This document shows, in pieces, positions 49,797 through 60,759 of a stretch of 64,000 nt of DNA (position 1 is its first letter; each line of letters begins with the position of its first letter). Position numbers and translations under genes: made by a program. Source of the stretch: Komagataeibacter diospyri (lineage in GTDB: Bacteria; Pseudomonadota; Alphaproteobacteria; Acetobacterales; Acetobacteraceae); NCBI RefSeq assembly GCF_006538165.1, contig NZ_BDLU01000029.1:1-64000 (forward strand), read 5' to 3'. Under the pieces are notes generated by a model. It ran no database searches and was not told where the DNA came from. It worked only from the letters and a program-made list of their open reading frames with translations.

Positions 49797-51092
49797 TCAG
49801 GAATCGCGCTGCACGATGGCCGCAAAAAAACCGTCCGTATGATGCTGGCGCGGTGTCAGGCGCACCTGGCCTTCCACCGCCAGTCCCGGCGGCAGGTCAT
49901 CGTCCACCCCATCGGGCGTCACCATGGAAAAGGCGGGATTACGCACAAGGAAGGCCGCGATCTGGTCTCCGTTCTCCTCGCGCAGGACGGAGCACGTGGC
50001 ATAGACCATGCGCCCGCCGGGACGGACAAGGCTGGCCGCGCGGTCAATGATGTCGGCCTGCTTGGCGGTCAGTTCCAGCAGATCCTGTTCACGCAGCCGC
50101 AGGCGCGCATCGGGGTTGCGCCGCCACGTGCCGGTGCCGGTGCACGGCGCATCAACCAGCACGCGGTCGAAACTGCCGCTGCGACGACGTGCCCAGCGGT
50201 CGCCCGCGACCAGCAGATGACGCTCGGCATTGTGAACGCCCGCGCGGCGCAGGCGGCGCACCGCTCCTTCCAGCCGGGGTTCGGATACGTCGCATGCCAC
50301 GATATGACCGCGATTTTCCATGGTCATGGCCATGCCCAGCGTCTTGCCCGCAGCACCCGCGCAGTAATCCAGCACGCGCATGCCCGGCCGCGCGCCCACG
50401 GCGGCGACAACCAGCTGGCTGCCTTCGTCCTGTATTTCCACCATGCCACTGCGGAAGGCGGCGCATGACGTCACGGGCTGACGGCCCGCGACCCGCAGGC
50501 CCCATGGTGACAGGATCGTGTCTTCGGCCCGGATGCCGTCCGCTTCCAGCGCGGCACGCGCGGTGGGACGGTCGGATTTCAGCAGGTTGACGCGCAGGTC
50601 CAGCGTCGCCTCACCTTCCATCGCAGCCAGTTCCGTTTCCAGCCCATCACCAAAGGTGCGTTCCAGACGGGGCAGCAGCCAGTCCGGCACCTCCAGCCTG
50701 ACGGCGCGCGGCATGTCGGGATGGGTCAGCGCCTGCCCCCGAATCTGGTCAAACAGCCGCCGTTCCGGCCCGGTCAGGCCCAGCGGGGCATAGCGTTCAC
50801 CCGTAAACAGGTCATCGGGATTTTCACGCCCCTGCTGGTCCAGCGCCATCATGGCCAGCGCCAGCAGACGGGGCGTTGGCTGCATGCCGGCGCGTTCGAT
50901 CCACCAGTGCAGCCTGCGCCAGTGTCGCAGGATACACCACACGCGGGCCGAAATGGCCCGGCGGTCGCCGCCGCCAATATACCGCCGTTCACGGAAAAAG
51001 GCATTGGCCAGCGCATCGGCAGGCCGCTGCGGCGTCGCCTCCATCGCGGTAAGCAGGTCAATGGCGGCGGAAAGCCGTGCGCTGGGTGTCAT
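49797..51092 (-). CDS. rsmB: 16S rRNA (cytosine967-C5)-methyltransferase RsmB
   Basis: A 431-residue RNA m5C methyltransferase. An N-terminal NusB-like domain (about 1-150) precedes the Rossmann fold with the SAM loop VLDYCAGAAGKTLGM and the two cysteines of the m5C mechanism: DAPCTGTGTWRRNPD and YATCSVLREEN. It is followed 37 bp upstream by guaB on the same strand, which probably shares its transcript. Confidence 0.92.
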   Translation of the reverse strand: MTPSARLSAAIDLLTAMEATPQRPADALANAFFRERRYIGGGDRRAISARVWCILRHWRRLHWWIERAGMQPTPRLLALAMMALDQQGRENPDDLFTGERYAPLGLTGPERRLFDQIRGQALTHPDMPRAVRLEVPDWLLPRLERTFGDGLETELAAMEGEATLDLRVNLLKSDRPTARAALEADGIRAEDTILSPWGLRVAGRQPVTSCAAFRSGMVEIQDEGSQLVVAAVGARPGMRVLDYCAGAAGKTLGMAMTMENRGHIVACDVSEPRLEGAVRRLRRAGVHNAERHLLVAGDRWARRRSGSFDRVLVDAPCTGTGTWRRNPDARLRLREQDLLELTAKQADIIDRAASLVRPGGRMVYATCSVLREENGDQIAAFLVRNPAFSMVTPDGVDDDLPPGLAVEGQVRLTPRQHHTDGFFAAIVQRDS

Positions 51093-51129
51093 GGATTATG
51101 GAACCGTTACTGTCATGGAACCGGCAGGA

Positions 51130-52647
<1,518 letters not shown>

Positions 52648-52693
52648 TCAGCAGATGGCGGCTACCCCGCGCCTCGGGTCACCGACCGTTGGC

Positions 52694-52710
52694 GCACCCT
52701 CTTAGGGTGC
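52694..52710 (-). promoter_or_regulatory. Leader hairpin upstream of guaB
   Basis: Perfect 7-bp stem GCACCCT / AGGGTGC with a 3-base loop, 62 bp upstream of the guaB start. Possibly a leader structure or operator; no known guanine-related riboswitch motif is seen. Confidence 0.35.
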
Positions 52711-52792
52711 TAATCGGGCGCTGGCAAGCATTACGCGCGGGTCCGGCGCGCTTTTATTGCGCAAACGCGGCAAAACGGCCTGCAATCATCAG

Positions 52793-52876
52793 GACGTTTC
52801 TGGTGAAGCGTTTTTCAGCGAACGTCACAGAGCGCCGCCTTTTTGAAAAAAGGCGGCACCCGAAAACTTTTATCTT
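52793..52876 (-). repeat. Dispersed 3'-end palindromic repeat, copy G
   Basis: Shows GTTTCTGGTGAAGCG-T5-C, a diverged hairpin 2, then GCCGCCTTTTTGAAAAAAGGCGGC (intact hairpin 1) and CACCCGAAAACTTTTATC. It abuts the stop codon of the MBL hydrolase gene and is in its sense. Confidence 0.88.
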
Positions 52877-53665
52877 TCATCCAGCATACAGGCGCAGCCC
52901 GTCATACGCGGCCTCGACCCCATCAGGCAGGTTGGCCTGCATCCACGCCCAGTCCATGTCTGGCCCCATATGGGTCAGCACCGTGCGGCGCGGCCGGATG
53001 ATGTCGCGCCATTCCAGCACCCGTGCCAGCCACCCGTGGGACGGATGGGCATCACGCTGGAAACAGTCCACCACCCATGTATCGACACCACGCAGCGTAT
53101 CCAGCGCCGCGTCATCCATTTCGGCCACGTCGGTGCAGTAGGCCATTGGCCCCACCCGCAGGCCCAGCGTTTCGGTCTTGCCATGGCACTGGCCGAAAAC
53201 CTGAACGTCCATCCCCGCCATCACGACGGTGGACGGCAGACTCACGTGATTGACATCCAGTATGGGGCGGAAGATATGCGGCGGCGTCCATGGCCGAAAC
53301 GCATAATCGAAGCGGAGGCTGATTTCATCCATCACCTGCCGCGTACCGTAAACCGGCAGCGCACCGCCAATGATGCGGTTGATGGTGCGCAGTTCGTCCA
53401 GTCCCGCGATATGGTCGGCATGGGCATGGGTGTACAGCACCGCATCCACCACGCTGACACGCTGCGCCAGCAACTGGTCACGCAGGTCCGGCCCCGTATC
53501 GACCAGCAGCACCCGCCCCGGCCCGTCACTGATGATGACGGATGAGCGCGAGCGGCGGTTACGCGGCTCATTCGGGTCGCATTCGCCCCAGTCCCCTGCC
53601 CCGTCCGGCCCACCCAGCATGGGCACGCCAGCGGAACCGGCGCAGCCAAGGATGATCATTTCCAT
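52877..53665 (-). CDS. MBL-fold metallohydrolase (PhnP/RNase Z-like)
   Basis: A 262-residue metallo-beta-lactamase-fold protein. The metal motif THAHADHIAG supplies H80, H82, D84 and H85, with further ligands in FGQCHGKT, CTDVAE and LTHMGPDMDW. The start LGCAGSAGVPMLGG and GECDPNEPRNRR match the PhnP-like group often found next to tatD and metG. The substrate is unknown (cyclic phosphodiesterase in PhnP). It is the last gene of the mltB-to-MBL run. Confidence 0.87.
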   Translation of the reverse strand: MEMIILGCAGSAGVPMLGGPDGAGDWGECDPNEPRNRRSRSSVIISDGPGRVLLVDTGPDLRDQLLAQRVSVVDAVLYTHAHADHIAGLDELRTINRIIGGALPVYGTRQVMDEISLRFDYAFRPWTPPHIFRPILDVNHVSLPSTVVMAGMDVQVFGQCHGKTETLGLRVGPMAYCTDVAEMDDAALDTLRGVDTWVVDCFQRDAHPSHGWLARVLEWRDIIRPRRTVLTHMGPDMDWAWMQANLPDGVEAAYDGLRLYAG

Positions 53666-53668
53666 ACG

Positions 53669-54466
53669 TCAGACCGCCCGGCTGAACAGGCGGCTGAAAT
53701 TGCGGGTGGTCATTTGCGCGAATGCGGCGTCTTCCATCCCGCGCAGTTCCGCCAGGACGCGGGCGGTATAGGCCACGTATCCCGGCTCGTTCCGCTTGCC
53801 ACGACGCGGTACCGGGGCAAGGTAGGGCGAATCGGTTTCCACCAGTAACCGGTCGTCCGGCACGTCCCTGGCCACGTCACGCACCGACTGCGCACGATTG
53901 AACGTCGCAATGCCGGAGAAACTGATATACCCCCCCAGTTCCAGCGCACCGCGCGCAAGGTCCGGCCCGGATGAAAAGCAGTGAATCAGGAACGGGAATG
54001 CCCCGTTCCGCGTGGTCTCGTCACGCAGGATGCCCAGCGTGTCGTCATCGGCTTCACGCGTGTGGATCACCAGCGGCAGGCCGGTGCGCCGCGCCGCATC
54101 GATATGCACGCGAAAGCTTTCATGCTGCCTTGGCCGGATGTCGGGCTGCCCATGGAAATAGTCCAGCCCGCTTTCCCCGATACCCACAACGCGCGGGTCA
54201 TCGGCCATTGCCACCAGTTCCGCAACGTCGGGCAGGACTTCCTCATCCACATGGTCGGGATGGGTGCCGATGGTGCACCACACCCGCAGGTCGGGCGTAT
54301 CCAGCGTCGCCAGCTTCTTCTGCTGGTCGGCGCGGGACAGGCGGGTGCCGATGGTCACCATGCCATCCACCCCGGCCTGCCGCGTGCGGGCCAGGATTTC
54401 GGGCATTTCCTCATCAGAAAAATGGTCGAGGTGACAGTGGGAGTCGGTCAGTCCCGTACGGGTCAT
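53669..54466 (-). CDS. tatD: TatD-family metal-dependent hydrolase
   Basis: A TIM-barrel nuclease of 265 residues. Metal-binding residues appear in TDSHCHLDHF (near the N terminus), GESGLDYFHG, VIHTREADDD and HCFSSG, with ETDSPYLAPVP late. TatD proteins are 3'-5' exonucleases implicated in DNA repair. The ATG at 54466 overlaps the metG stop (ATGA), so translation is coupled. Confidence 0.92.
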   Translation of the reverse strand: MTRTGLTDSHCHLDHFSDEEMPEILARTRQAGVDGMVTIGTRLSRADQQKKLATLDTPDLRVWCTIGTHPDHVDEEVLPDVAELVAMADDPRVVGIGESGLDYFHGQPDIRPRQHESFRVHIDAARRTGLPLVIHTREADDDTLGILRDETTRNGAFPFLIHCFSSGPDLARGALELGGYISFSGIATFNRAQSVRDVARDVPDDRLLVETDSPYLAPVPRRGKRNEPGYVAYTARVLAELRGMEDAAFAQMTTRNFSRLFSRAV

Positions 54467-56001
54467 GAAGCCTCCGGTTCGACATGGCGGGGGAAGATGC
54501 CCTGCGGCGCGGGCAGCGCGCACCCTGCTGGCAGCGGTGTATCAAGGGATGCGAAATCCCGCGCATTTTCCGGCACGCCAAGCTGGGTCAGCATTTTATC
54601 CATGCTGCCGGGCATGTAGGGCTGCAGCACGGTCGCTATGGTCCGCTGCGCATCGGCCAGCACGCGCAGCACGTCCCCCATGCGCGTGGCATCGGTCTTC
54701 TTAAGCTTCCACGGCGCCTGATGGTCGATATAGGCGTTGCAGGCACGGATGACCTTCCACACTTCCTCCAGCGCGTCGGTCAGGGCCTGCCGGTCGATCT
54801 GTTCATGCATGATCTGCGGCAGCAGGCTGGCGGCGGCCAGAAGCTTCGTGTCCTCGGGCGTATGCGTGCCCTGCGGCGGCAGCTTTCCGTCACAGTTGCG
54901 CGCAATCTGCGACAGCGTGCGCTGGGCAAGGTTGCCAAGGTCATTGGCCAGTTCGACATTCATGCGCGAGATGATGGCGCGGCGGCTGAGATCGCTGTCA
55001 CCGCCAAAAGGCATTTCGCGCATCAGGAAAAAGCGGATCGGGTCCAGGCCGAATTCCGCCACCAGGTCGCGCGGGTCCACCACGTTGCCCAGCGACTTGC
55101 TCATCTTCTGGCCTTCGATGGTCCACCACCCGTGCGAGAACACGCGCTCCGGCAGTTCCAGCCCCGCCCCCATCAGCAGCGCGGGCCAGTAGATGGCATG
55201 GAAACGCAGGATGTCCTTGCCCACCAGATGCAGGTTTGCAGGCCAGAAATCCCAACGCGGGGCCGTCTGGTCCGGATAGCCCACGGCGGACAGGTAGTTG
55301 GCCAGCGCATCCACCCACACATACATCACATGCTTCGGGTCGCCCGGCACGGGAATGCCCCAGTTGAAGCTGGTGCGGCTGATGGACAGGTCGCGCAGGC
55401 CCTGTTTCACGAAACTCGCCACCTCGTTCCGGCGGCTGGCGGGTTCGATGAAGCCGGGACGGGTTTCGTACAGTTCCAGCAGCCTGTCGCCGAATTTGGA
55501 CAGGTCGAAAAAATACGACGGCTCCTTCACCCATTCCACGGCGGCCCCCGTGGGGGCCACCTTCTTCCCGTCCGGGCCGTCAATCAGTTCTTCCTCGCCA
55601 TAGAAGCACTCGTCGCGCGTGGCGTACCAGCCTTCATACGCGCCAAGGTAGATGTGGCCGTTTTCCTCCAGCTTCTTCCACAGCGCCTGCGCACCGTCCG
55701 TGTGACGCGGTTCGGTGGTGCGGATGAAGTCGTCGTACGAGATGGCCATTTTGTCGTACATGTCACGGAAATCGGCGGCCACGCGGTCGGCAAAGGCAAT
55801 GGGGGTCATGCCCGCCGCCTGTGCGGCCTGTTCCACCTTCTGCCCATGTTCGTCCGTTCCGGTCAGGAAAAAGACCTCAAATCCTGCCAGTCGCTTGAAA
55901 CGCGCGATCACATCGGCCGCGACCGATGTATAGGCATGGCCAATATGCGGCGCCCCGTTCACGTAATAGATTGGTGTTGTGACGTAATAGCGCCGTGTCA
56001 T
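54463..56001 (-). CDS. metG: Methionyl-tRNA synthetase
   Basis: A class I synthetase of 512 residues charging tRNA-Met. The HIGH motif is exact at residues 19-22 (GAPHIGHAYT) and KMSKS is at 299-303. The enzyme is the short form with no C-terminal dimerisation domain, usual in alphaproteobacteria. The GTDEHGQKVEQAAQ segment is also present. Both ends overlap neighbours by ATGA junctions (tatD and holB). Confidence 0.95.
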   Translation of the reverse strand: MTRRYYVTTPIYYVNGAPHIGHAYTSVAADVIARFKRLAGFEVFFLTGTDEHGQKVEQAAQAAGMTPIAFADRVAADFRDMYDKMAISYDDFIRTTEPRHTDGAQALWKKLEENGHIYLGAYEGWYATRDECFYGEEELIDGPDGKKVAPTGAAVEWVKEPSYFFDLSKFGDRLLELYETRPGFIEPASRRNEVASFVKQGLRDLSISRTSFNWGIPVPGDPKHVMYVWVDALANYLSAVGYPDQTAPRWDFWPANLHLVGKDILRFHAIYWPALLMGAGLELPERVFSHGWWTIEGQKMSKSLGNVVDPRDLVAEFGLDPIRFFLMREMPFGGDSDLSRRAIISRMNVELANDLGNLAQRTLSQIARNCDGKLPPQGTHTPEDTKLLAAASLLPQIMHEQIDRQALTDALEEVWKVIRACNAYIDHQAPWKLKKTDATRMGDVLRVLADAQRTIATVLQPYMPGSMDKMLTQLGVPENARDFASLDTPLPAGCALPAPQGIFPRHVEPEAS

Positions 56002-56960
56002 ATTCCACTCACCCGCGCAAGCGCCGTAAGCAACGCCTGCTGTTTATCCAGATTGAATTGTTCGGTTTCCGCGCGCAGCCGTACCATGTCCTGCCACAGC
56101 AGGGCCAGTCGGGCCGGGAGCGGATCCCCCTCACGCCCCTGCTCCGCACCGAGGGCAAGGGCACGCGTCCTGTCTGATATGGCATCACACAGCAGATCGA
56201 AAAAGACGCTAAAGCCATTTTCACGCCGGGTCACCTGTTCGGCAATGTCATATCCGGCGCCTTCCCCTACCGTGCCATCCATCACGCCCGCCACGATTTC
56301 CGCCAGTTCCGCGGCATTTCCCGCAAGCAGGTCATGCGCCCGTCCCGGTGCGCCGTGGGCCAGCGGCAGGATGCGCGCGATCTGGTCCGGCGCGGGGGGG
56401 GATGGCATGTCCGCCAGCACCGCGCGCATGGCCGCGTCATCCAGTGGGGACAGGGTCAGCACCCGGCAACGGCTGCGTATGGTGGGCAGCAGCCGTCCGG
56501 GTACCGACGTGGTCAGGATCAGGATGGCGCGTTCGGGCGGTTCCTCAAGGATCTTCAGGATGGCGTTGGCCGCCGTGCGGTTCATGTATTCCGCGCCATC
56601 GACGATCACGACGCGCCAGCCCCCTTCCGCCGCCGTACGGCGCAGGAAGGCGGATATGGGGCGTATGTCATCGCCCACGATTTCACGGCGCAGGCGGTGG
56701 CGTTTTTCATCCACCCCGCGCGCGATCACCAGCAGGTCGGCATGCGTGCCCGCAGTGACGCGGCGGCCCACAGGGCTGTCATGGTCCTGCGCGCCCAGCA
56801 GGGTACGCGCCATCATGAAGGCCATGGTGGCCTTGCCAATTCCCTCCGGCCCGGTCAGCAGCCAGGCATGGTGCAGCCTGCCGGTGCGGATGACCGACAG
56901 GAATTCCTGCCACGCCCCGTCATGCCCCAGCAGGCGGCGGCTGGCGCGTGGATCAGGCAT
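55998..56960 (-). CDS. holB: DNA polymerase III subunit delta prime
   Basis: A clamp-loader subunit of 320 residues. It has an AAA+ fold with P-loop-like GPEGIGKAT, VVIVDGAEYMNRTAANAILKILEEPP and the SRC sensor motif in TIRSRCRVL. The zinc-binding cysteine cluster found in E. coli delta prime is not seen. Its start overlaps the tmk end by 8 bp and its stop overlaps metG. Confidence 0.92.
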   Translation of the reverse strand: MPDPRASRRLLGHDGAWQEFLSVIRTGRLHHAWLLTGPEGIGKATMAFMMARTLLGAQDHDSPVGRRVTAGTHADLLVIARGVDEKRHRLRREIVGDDIRPISAFLRRTAAEGGWRVVIVDGAEYMNRTAANAILKILEEPPERAILILTTSVPGRLLPTIRSRCRVLTLSPLDDAAMRAVLADMPSPPAPDQIARILPLAHGAPGRAHDLLAGNAAELAEIVAGVMDGTVGEGAGYDIAEQVTRRENGFSVFFDLLCDAISDRTRALALGAEQGREGDPLPARLALLWQDMVRLRAETEQFNLDKQQALLTALARVSGI

Positions 56961-57597
56961 TGTCCGCCCGTTTCAGGTACGGGGCCACAACCGTGCGGAT
57001 GTCATCCTGCACCGCATCCATTGCCGCACTGGCGTCAATGCGGCGGCACCGCGTGGCGTCGCGCCGGGCAATCATATCAAACCCTGCCGCGACACGGGCA
57101 TGGAACGCGGTATCCAGTGCTTCATACCGGTCGGTGCGGCCATTGGCGCGTTCCGCCATGCGGGCGGCGGCAATGGCCGGGGGCACCTGCAGTACAAGGG
57201 TCAGGTCGGGTACGGCGGGCACCAGCGCGCGCAACCGGGCGATCATGTCCAGCAGCACCGGATCGCCATTGCCCAGCCCATGCCCCTGATAGGCTTCGGT
57301 CGAATCGGTAAAGCGGTCACATATCACCACCTTTCCCGCAGCCAGCGCCGGGGCGATGCGCCGGTCGACATGGTCGGCGCGGGCGGCGAAATGGGCCATG
57401 ACCTCGGCCCGGGATGACAGGTCGTGGCCGCCAAACAGCAGGAAGTCGCGCAGGGCCTCCGCCCCCGGCGTGCCCCCCGGTTCGCGCGTCAGGTCCACAT
57501 CCAGCCCGCGGCCACGCAGGTAATCGGCCAGCAGCCGGGCCTGCGTGGACTTACCCACTCCCTCGCCACCTTCAAACGTAATGAACAGCCCGGACAT
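56953..57597 (-). CDS. tmk: Thymidylate kinase
   Basis: Phosphorylates dTMP to dTDP, 214 residues. The P-loop GGEGVGKST is at residues 10-18, LTREPGGTPGAE is the DR(E/P) motif region, and the lid region has ERANGRTDRYE. It lies in the cell-envelope/replication run: dac is 3 bp upstream and holB overlaps its end. Confidence 0.95.
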   Translation of the reverse strand: MSGLFITFEGGEGVGKSTQARLLADYLRGRGLDVDLTREPGGTPGAEALRDFLLFGGHDLSSRAEVMAHFAARADHVDRRIAPALAAGKVVICDRFTDSTEAYQGHGLGNGDPVLLDMIARLRALVPAVPDLTLVLQVPPAIAAARMAERANGRTDRYEALDTAFHARVAAGFDMIARRDATRCRRIDASAAMDAVQDDIRTVVAPYLKRADNA

Positions 57598-57600
57598 GGC

Positions 57601-58812
57601 CTAGCCGTGTCCCAGCTTGCGACCCAGCACGGCCGAGGCACGGCCCATAAGCCCAAGCCGTGGCACTGCGGCCCCCGCGACCAGCGGAATGCGAATTTCC
57701 GCAAGCCCCGTATTGGTAATGACCATTTCACCCAGTTGCTGCCCCGCCACGACCGGCGCGGGCACGGGGCTGCGGTAATCCACGCCGACATGCACCCGGT
57801 TCTGCCAGCCATGGGGCAGCGTAAGCGTCACGTCACGGGTTGCCACCAGCGGTACGGTGGGCGCCTGCCCCAGCCATACCGGGGCGTTGTCCACCACCGC
57901 GCCGTTATGGATCAGGGTCGCATTTTCAAAATTGACGAATGACCATTCAAACAGCCGCTCGCCCTCATTGGCGCGCGCGTTGCTGCTGGGCAGGCCGTTG
58001 ATGGCCATGACCACGCGGTTGCCGCCGCGTTCGGCGCTGGCGCACAGGCCGAAGCCACCGGCGTCGGTATGGCCGGTCTTCAGCCCGTCGGCCACACCCC
58101 GGACTACCAGCGCGTTGCGGTTTTCCTGCGTTATCTTGTTGAAGGTGAAGCTTCGTTCCGAAAAGAAGTGATAATATTCAGGAAAATCATGGATCAGGTG
58201 CATGGCGATGGTCGCGACATCCCGCGCGGACATGTAGTGCCCGTCCATGGGCCAGCCTGTGGCGTTGAGGAAATGGCTGTTGGTCATGCCCAGCTGCGCC
58301 GCCTGCGCGTTCATCATGCTGACGAACTGGTCTTCCGACCCCGCGATGCCTTCGGCCAGCACGATGCATGCATCATTGCCCGACTGGATCACCATACCCT
58401 GTATCAGGTCGGACACCGCGACGGCCCCGCGCAGCGGCACGAACATTTTCGACCCCTGCATCCGCCATGCCTTTTCACTGACCGGCAGCGTCTGTTCCAG
58501 CGTAAGCCTGCCCGCGCGCAGCATGCTGAACACGACATAGGCCGTCATCATCTTGGTCAGCGAGGACGGCGGCATGCGTTCATCCGCTGCCTTCTCCAGT
58601 ATCACGGCCCCCGTGGTGTAATCGACAATGCACGCCCACCGCGCGATGGTGTCGATCGGGCCGATCAGGCTGTTGGCCGGGGATGACGGTATCGCGGGTT
58701 CGGCCGCGGCAGGCGTTGCCGTGGCGGGATGACGACGGCGGCCCGCAGCCCATGCCGGGGTGGATACAAGAAGGCTGGTGGCCCCAGCCAGAAGAAAACG
58801 TCGGGTGTGCAT
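57601..58812 (-). CDS. D-alanyl-D-alanine carboxypeptidase (class A PBP5/DacA-like)
   Basis: A 403-residue exported enzyme trimming peptidoglycan stem peptides. The signal peptide MHTRRFLLAGATSLLVSTPAWA precedes the catalytic S84-x-x-K87 (PPSSLTKMM), the SGN motif (QSGNDACIVL) and KTG (GLKTGHTDAGG). I prefer the ATG at 58812 because it opens the signal peptide; a GTG at 58878 overlapping the mltB stop would give a longer N terminus. It is coupled to mltB upstream and tmk downstream. Confidence 0.9.
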   Translation of the reverse strand: MHTRRFLLAGATSLLVSTPAWAAGRRRHPATATPAAAEPAIPSSPANSLIGPIDTIARWACIVDYTTGAVILEKAADERMPPSSLTKMMTAYVVFSMLRAGRLTLEQTLPVSEKAWRMQGSKMFVPLRGAVAVSDLIQGMVIQSGNDACIVLAEGIAGSEDQFVSMMNAQAAQLGMTNSHFLNATGWPMDGHYMSARDVATIAMHLIHDFPEYYHFFSERSFTFNKITQENRNALVVRGVADGLKTGHTDAGGFGLCASAERGGNRVVMAINGLPSSNARANEGERLFEWSFVNFENATLIHNGAVVDNAPVWLGQAPTVPLVATRDVTLTLPHGWQNRVHVGVDYRSPVPAPVVAGQQLGEMVITNTGLAEIRIPLVAGAAVPRLGLMGRASAVLGRKLGHG

Positions 58813-58874
58813 TGCATCCTTGGTCCGGTAGGTCCCAGCCGGGCGCGCGGCCACGACTGGCGTGACAGGGTCCG

Positions 58875-59894
58875 TCACGCGATTTCGTTCCCCAGCAGGC
58901 CAACGGCCAGCGCATAGAAATCGGATGGATTGTAGCGACGGATCGCGGCGAAATTACGATAGACCATGAAGGCCTCGCCCCCCGGCCCGTCGGGGCGCAG
59001 GACGGCACCGGTATCGGTCGGGCGGTCAAAGGGCGCGCCACCCATCTGCCGCACGCCCATCGCCATCCATTCCGCCAGTGTGCGGGTCTGGGTGCGGCCC
59101 AGCGTGGACTGCGCCACAGTGTCGGGCACGATCACCTGCTGCCCCCAGCTTTCGCCTCCCACCCAGCCGGACCCGGCAAGGTAGTTGGCGATGGAGCCGA
59201 ACACGTCCGCCACGGAATGCCAGATGTCACGCCGCCCGTCGCCATCGATATCAACGGCGTATTTCGCGTAGGCCGAGGGCATGAACTGCGGCTGCCCCAT
59301 GGCGCCGGCATAACTGCCGGTCATGAGTTCGGGGGTAATGTCGCCTGCATTAAGGATCGCCAGCGCGTGGAACAGTTCGTCATGGAAGAATTTCGCGCGC
59401 CGTCCCTCGAACGCCAGGGTGCACAGCGCGTCCACCACCGCGAATTTGCCCGTAATCGCGCCATAGCCCGATTCCAGCCCCCATATGCCCATCACCGCGC
59501 CGGGGGCCACGTCGTACCGGGTCAGCACCTGCTGTTCCAGAATCGCACGTTGCTGTGCGAAGGCCGCACGGCCATCCGCGATCTTGCGCTGGGTCAGCAC
59601 GCGGTCGCGGTACTGCGCCCATGTCAGGTGGAATTCGGGCTGGTTGCGGTCACGCTGTATGACCTGCATGTTCGGCGCGGACAGCGCCAGCGCCCGGGTC
59701 ACGGCATCGGCCGTCAGCCCCTGGCGAATCGCATCGCGCCGCACGGTGGCCAGAAACGTGGCGTAATCACCGCCCGCCGTGGCGGGTGCGCCCCTGCCCG
59801 GATGGTGCGCCGCGCGCGCGGGCACGAGCCATGAGGCGCCAGCCCCGGCAAGAGAGGCGGCGGCGGCATGAAGAAGGCGGCGACGTACAAGCAT
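58875..59894 (-). CDS. Lytic murein transglycosylase (MltB family)
   Basis: A 339-residue exported enzyme cleaving peptidoglycan glycan strands. A signal peptide (MLVRRRLLHAAAASLAGAGA...) is followed by the MltB catalytic domain with the Glu in GIWGLESGYG, then the GAMGQPQFMPS and GDGRRDIW segments. The open frame continues to 60008 but the ATG at 59894 fits the signal peptide. It heads the seven-gene run toward the MBL hydrolase. Confidence 0.9.
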   Translation of the reverse strand: MLVRRRLLHAAAASLAGAGASWLVPARAAHHPGRGAPATAGGDYATFLATVRRDAIRQGLTADAVTRALALSAPNMQVIQRDRNQPEFHLTWAQYRDRVLTQRKIADGRAAFAQQRAILEQQVLTRYDVAPGAVMGIWGLESGYGAITGKFAVVDALCTLAFEGRRAKFFHDELFHALAILNAGDITPELMTGSYAGAMGQPQFMPSAYAKYAVDIDGDGRRDIWHSVADVFGSIANYLAGSGWVGGESWGQQVIVPDTVAQSTLGRTQTRTLAEWMAMGVRQMGGAPFDRPTDTGAVLRPDGPGGEAFMVYRNFAAIRRYNPSDFYALAVGLLGNEIA

Positions 59895-60183
59895 TCCAGA
59901 TGCTGTGCCACGGCCTTGCGCCCGTTTCAATGTCTGACTTGCGTATACGTCAATGTCTGGGCCGCCCGCGCATGGCACAGGCATGACCATGTACACGCTG
60001 CGACACAATTTCGCGTTTGTGACGGCAGGCGAAGCATGTCACAAGAACGCCCGTCGTCATTTCCCGTTGGCCTCTCATGGCCAATGTTTCCCATGCCCGC
60101 ATGCCGGGCCGACTGAAGGGCTTTTGCTTGCGTAGTTACGGTTTTCCCATCCCGCACGGTCGGGACACGCTGGAACTGCGCGC

Positions 60184-60759
60184 ATGCCCACGCTGACCGC
60201 CTATCTCATGGCGGCCGGGGCGTCGCCTTTCATGCAGGGGCTGGCGATCATCATCGGCACCTTCATACTGGAAGACGCGGCAACCATCATGACCGCCATG
60301 CAGGTACGCACCGGGCATGTCGATGTCACGGTGGCGCTGGTGGCGCTGTATATCGGCATTGTCGTAGGCGACATGGGACTGTACGGCATGGGCAGGCTGG
60401 CGGCCCTGTGGCCCCCGGCGCGGAAATGGATCACCCTGCCCGGCGGCGCGCAGGAAGGGCAGTGGTTCGACCGCAACGTGTTCCGCATCGTGTTCATCAG
60501 TCGCTTCGTACCCGGCGCGCGCTTGCCGCTTTACACCGCGTGTGGTTTCTTCCGCGCGCGGTTCGGGCTGTTCTGTATCGCGGCGGTGCTGGCGACCCTG
60601 ATATGGACCTCCATGCTGTTCCTTGTCTCGCTGCAGGTGGGACAGTTCCTGATCGATCACCTGGGGACATGGAAATGGGCCGGCATGGCCGGTTTCATCC
60701 TGACCATATTCCTGATCAGCCGCATGATCGCACGTTTGCAAAGTAATGAGACCCGATGA
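60184..60759 (+). CDS. DedA/VTT-domain membrane protein
   Basis: A 191-residue integral membrane protein of the DedA (SNARE-associated, VTT) superfamily, members of which move lipid carriers such as undecaprenyl phosphate or phospholipids across the membrane. The family segment GTFILEDAATIMTA is followed by GIVVGDMGLYGMG and the signature FVPGARLPLYTACGFF. Its stop overlaps the ATG of the ATP-grasp-like gene (ATGA), so the two are made together. Confidence 0.87.
   Translation: MPTLTAYLMAAGASPFMQGLAIIIGTFILEDAATIMTAMQVRTGHVDVTVALVALYIGIVVGDMGLYGMGRLAALWPPARKWITLPGGAQEGQWFDRNVFRIVFISRFVPGARLPLYTACGFFRARFGLFCIAAVLATLIWTSMLFLVSLQVGQFLIDHLGTWKWAGMAGFILTIFLISRMIARLQSNETR

Noticed and set aside
54484..57417. 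A 977-codon open frame on the + strand opposite metG, holB and tmk
   Set aside because: It lies entirely antisense to three well-recognised genes in a GC-rich genome, where long antisense frames arise by codon bias; its translation resembles no family.
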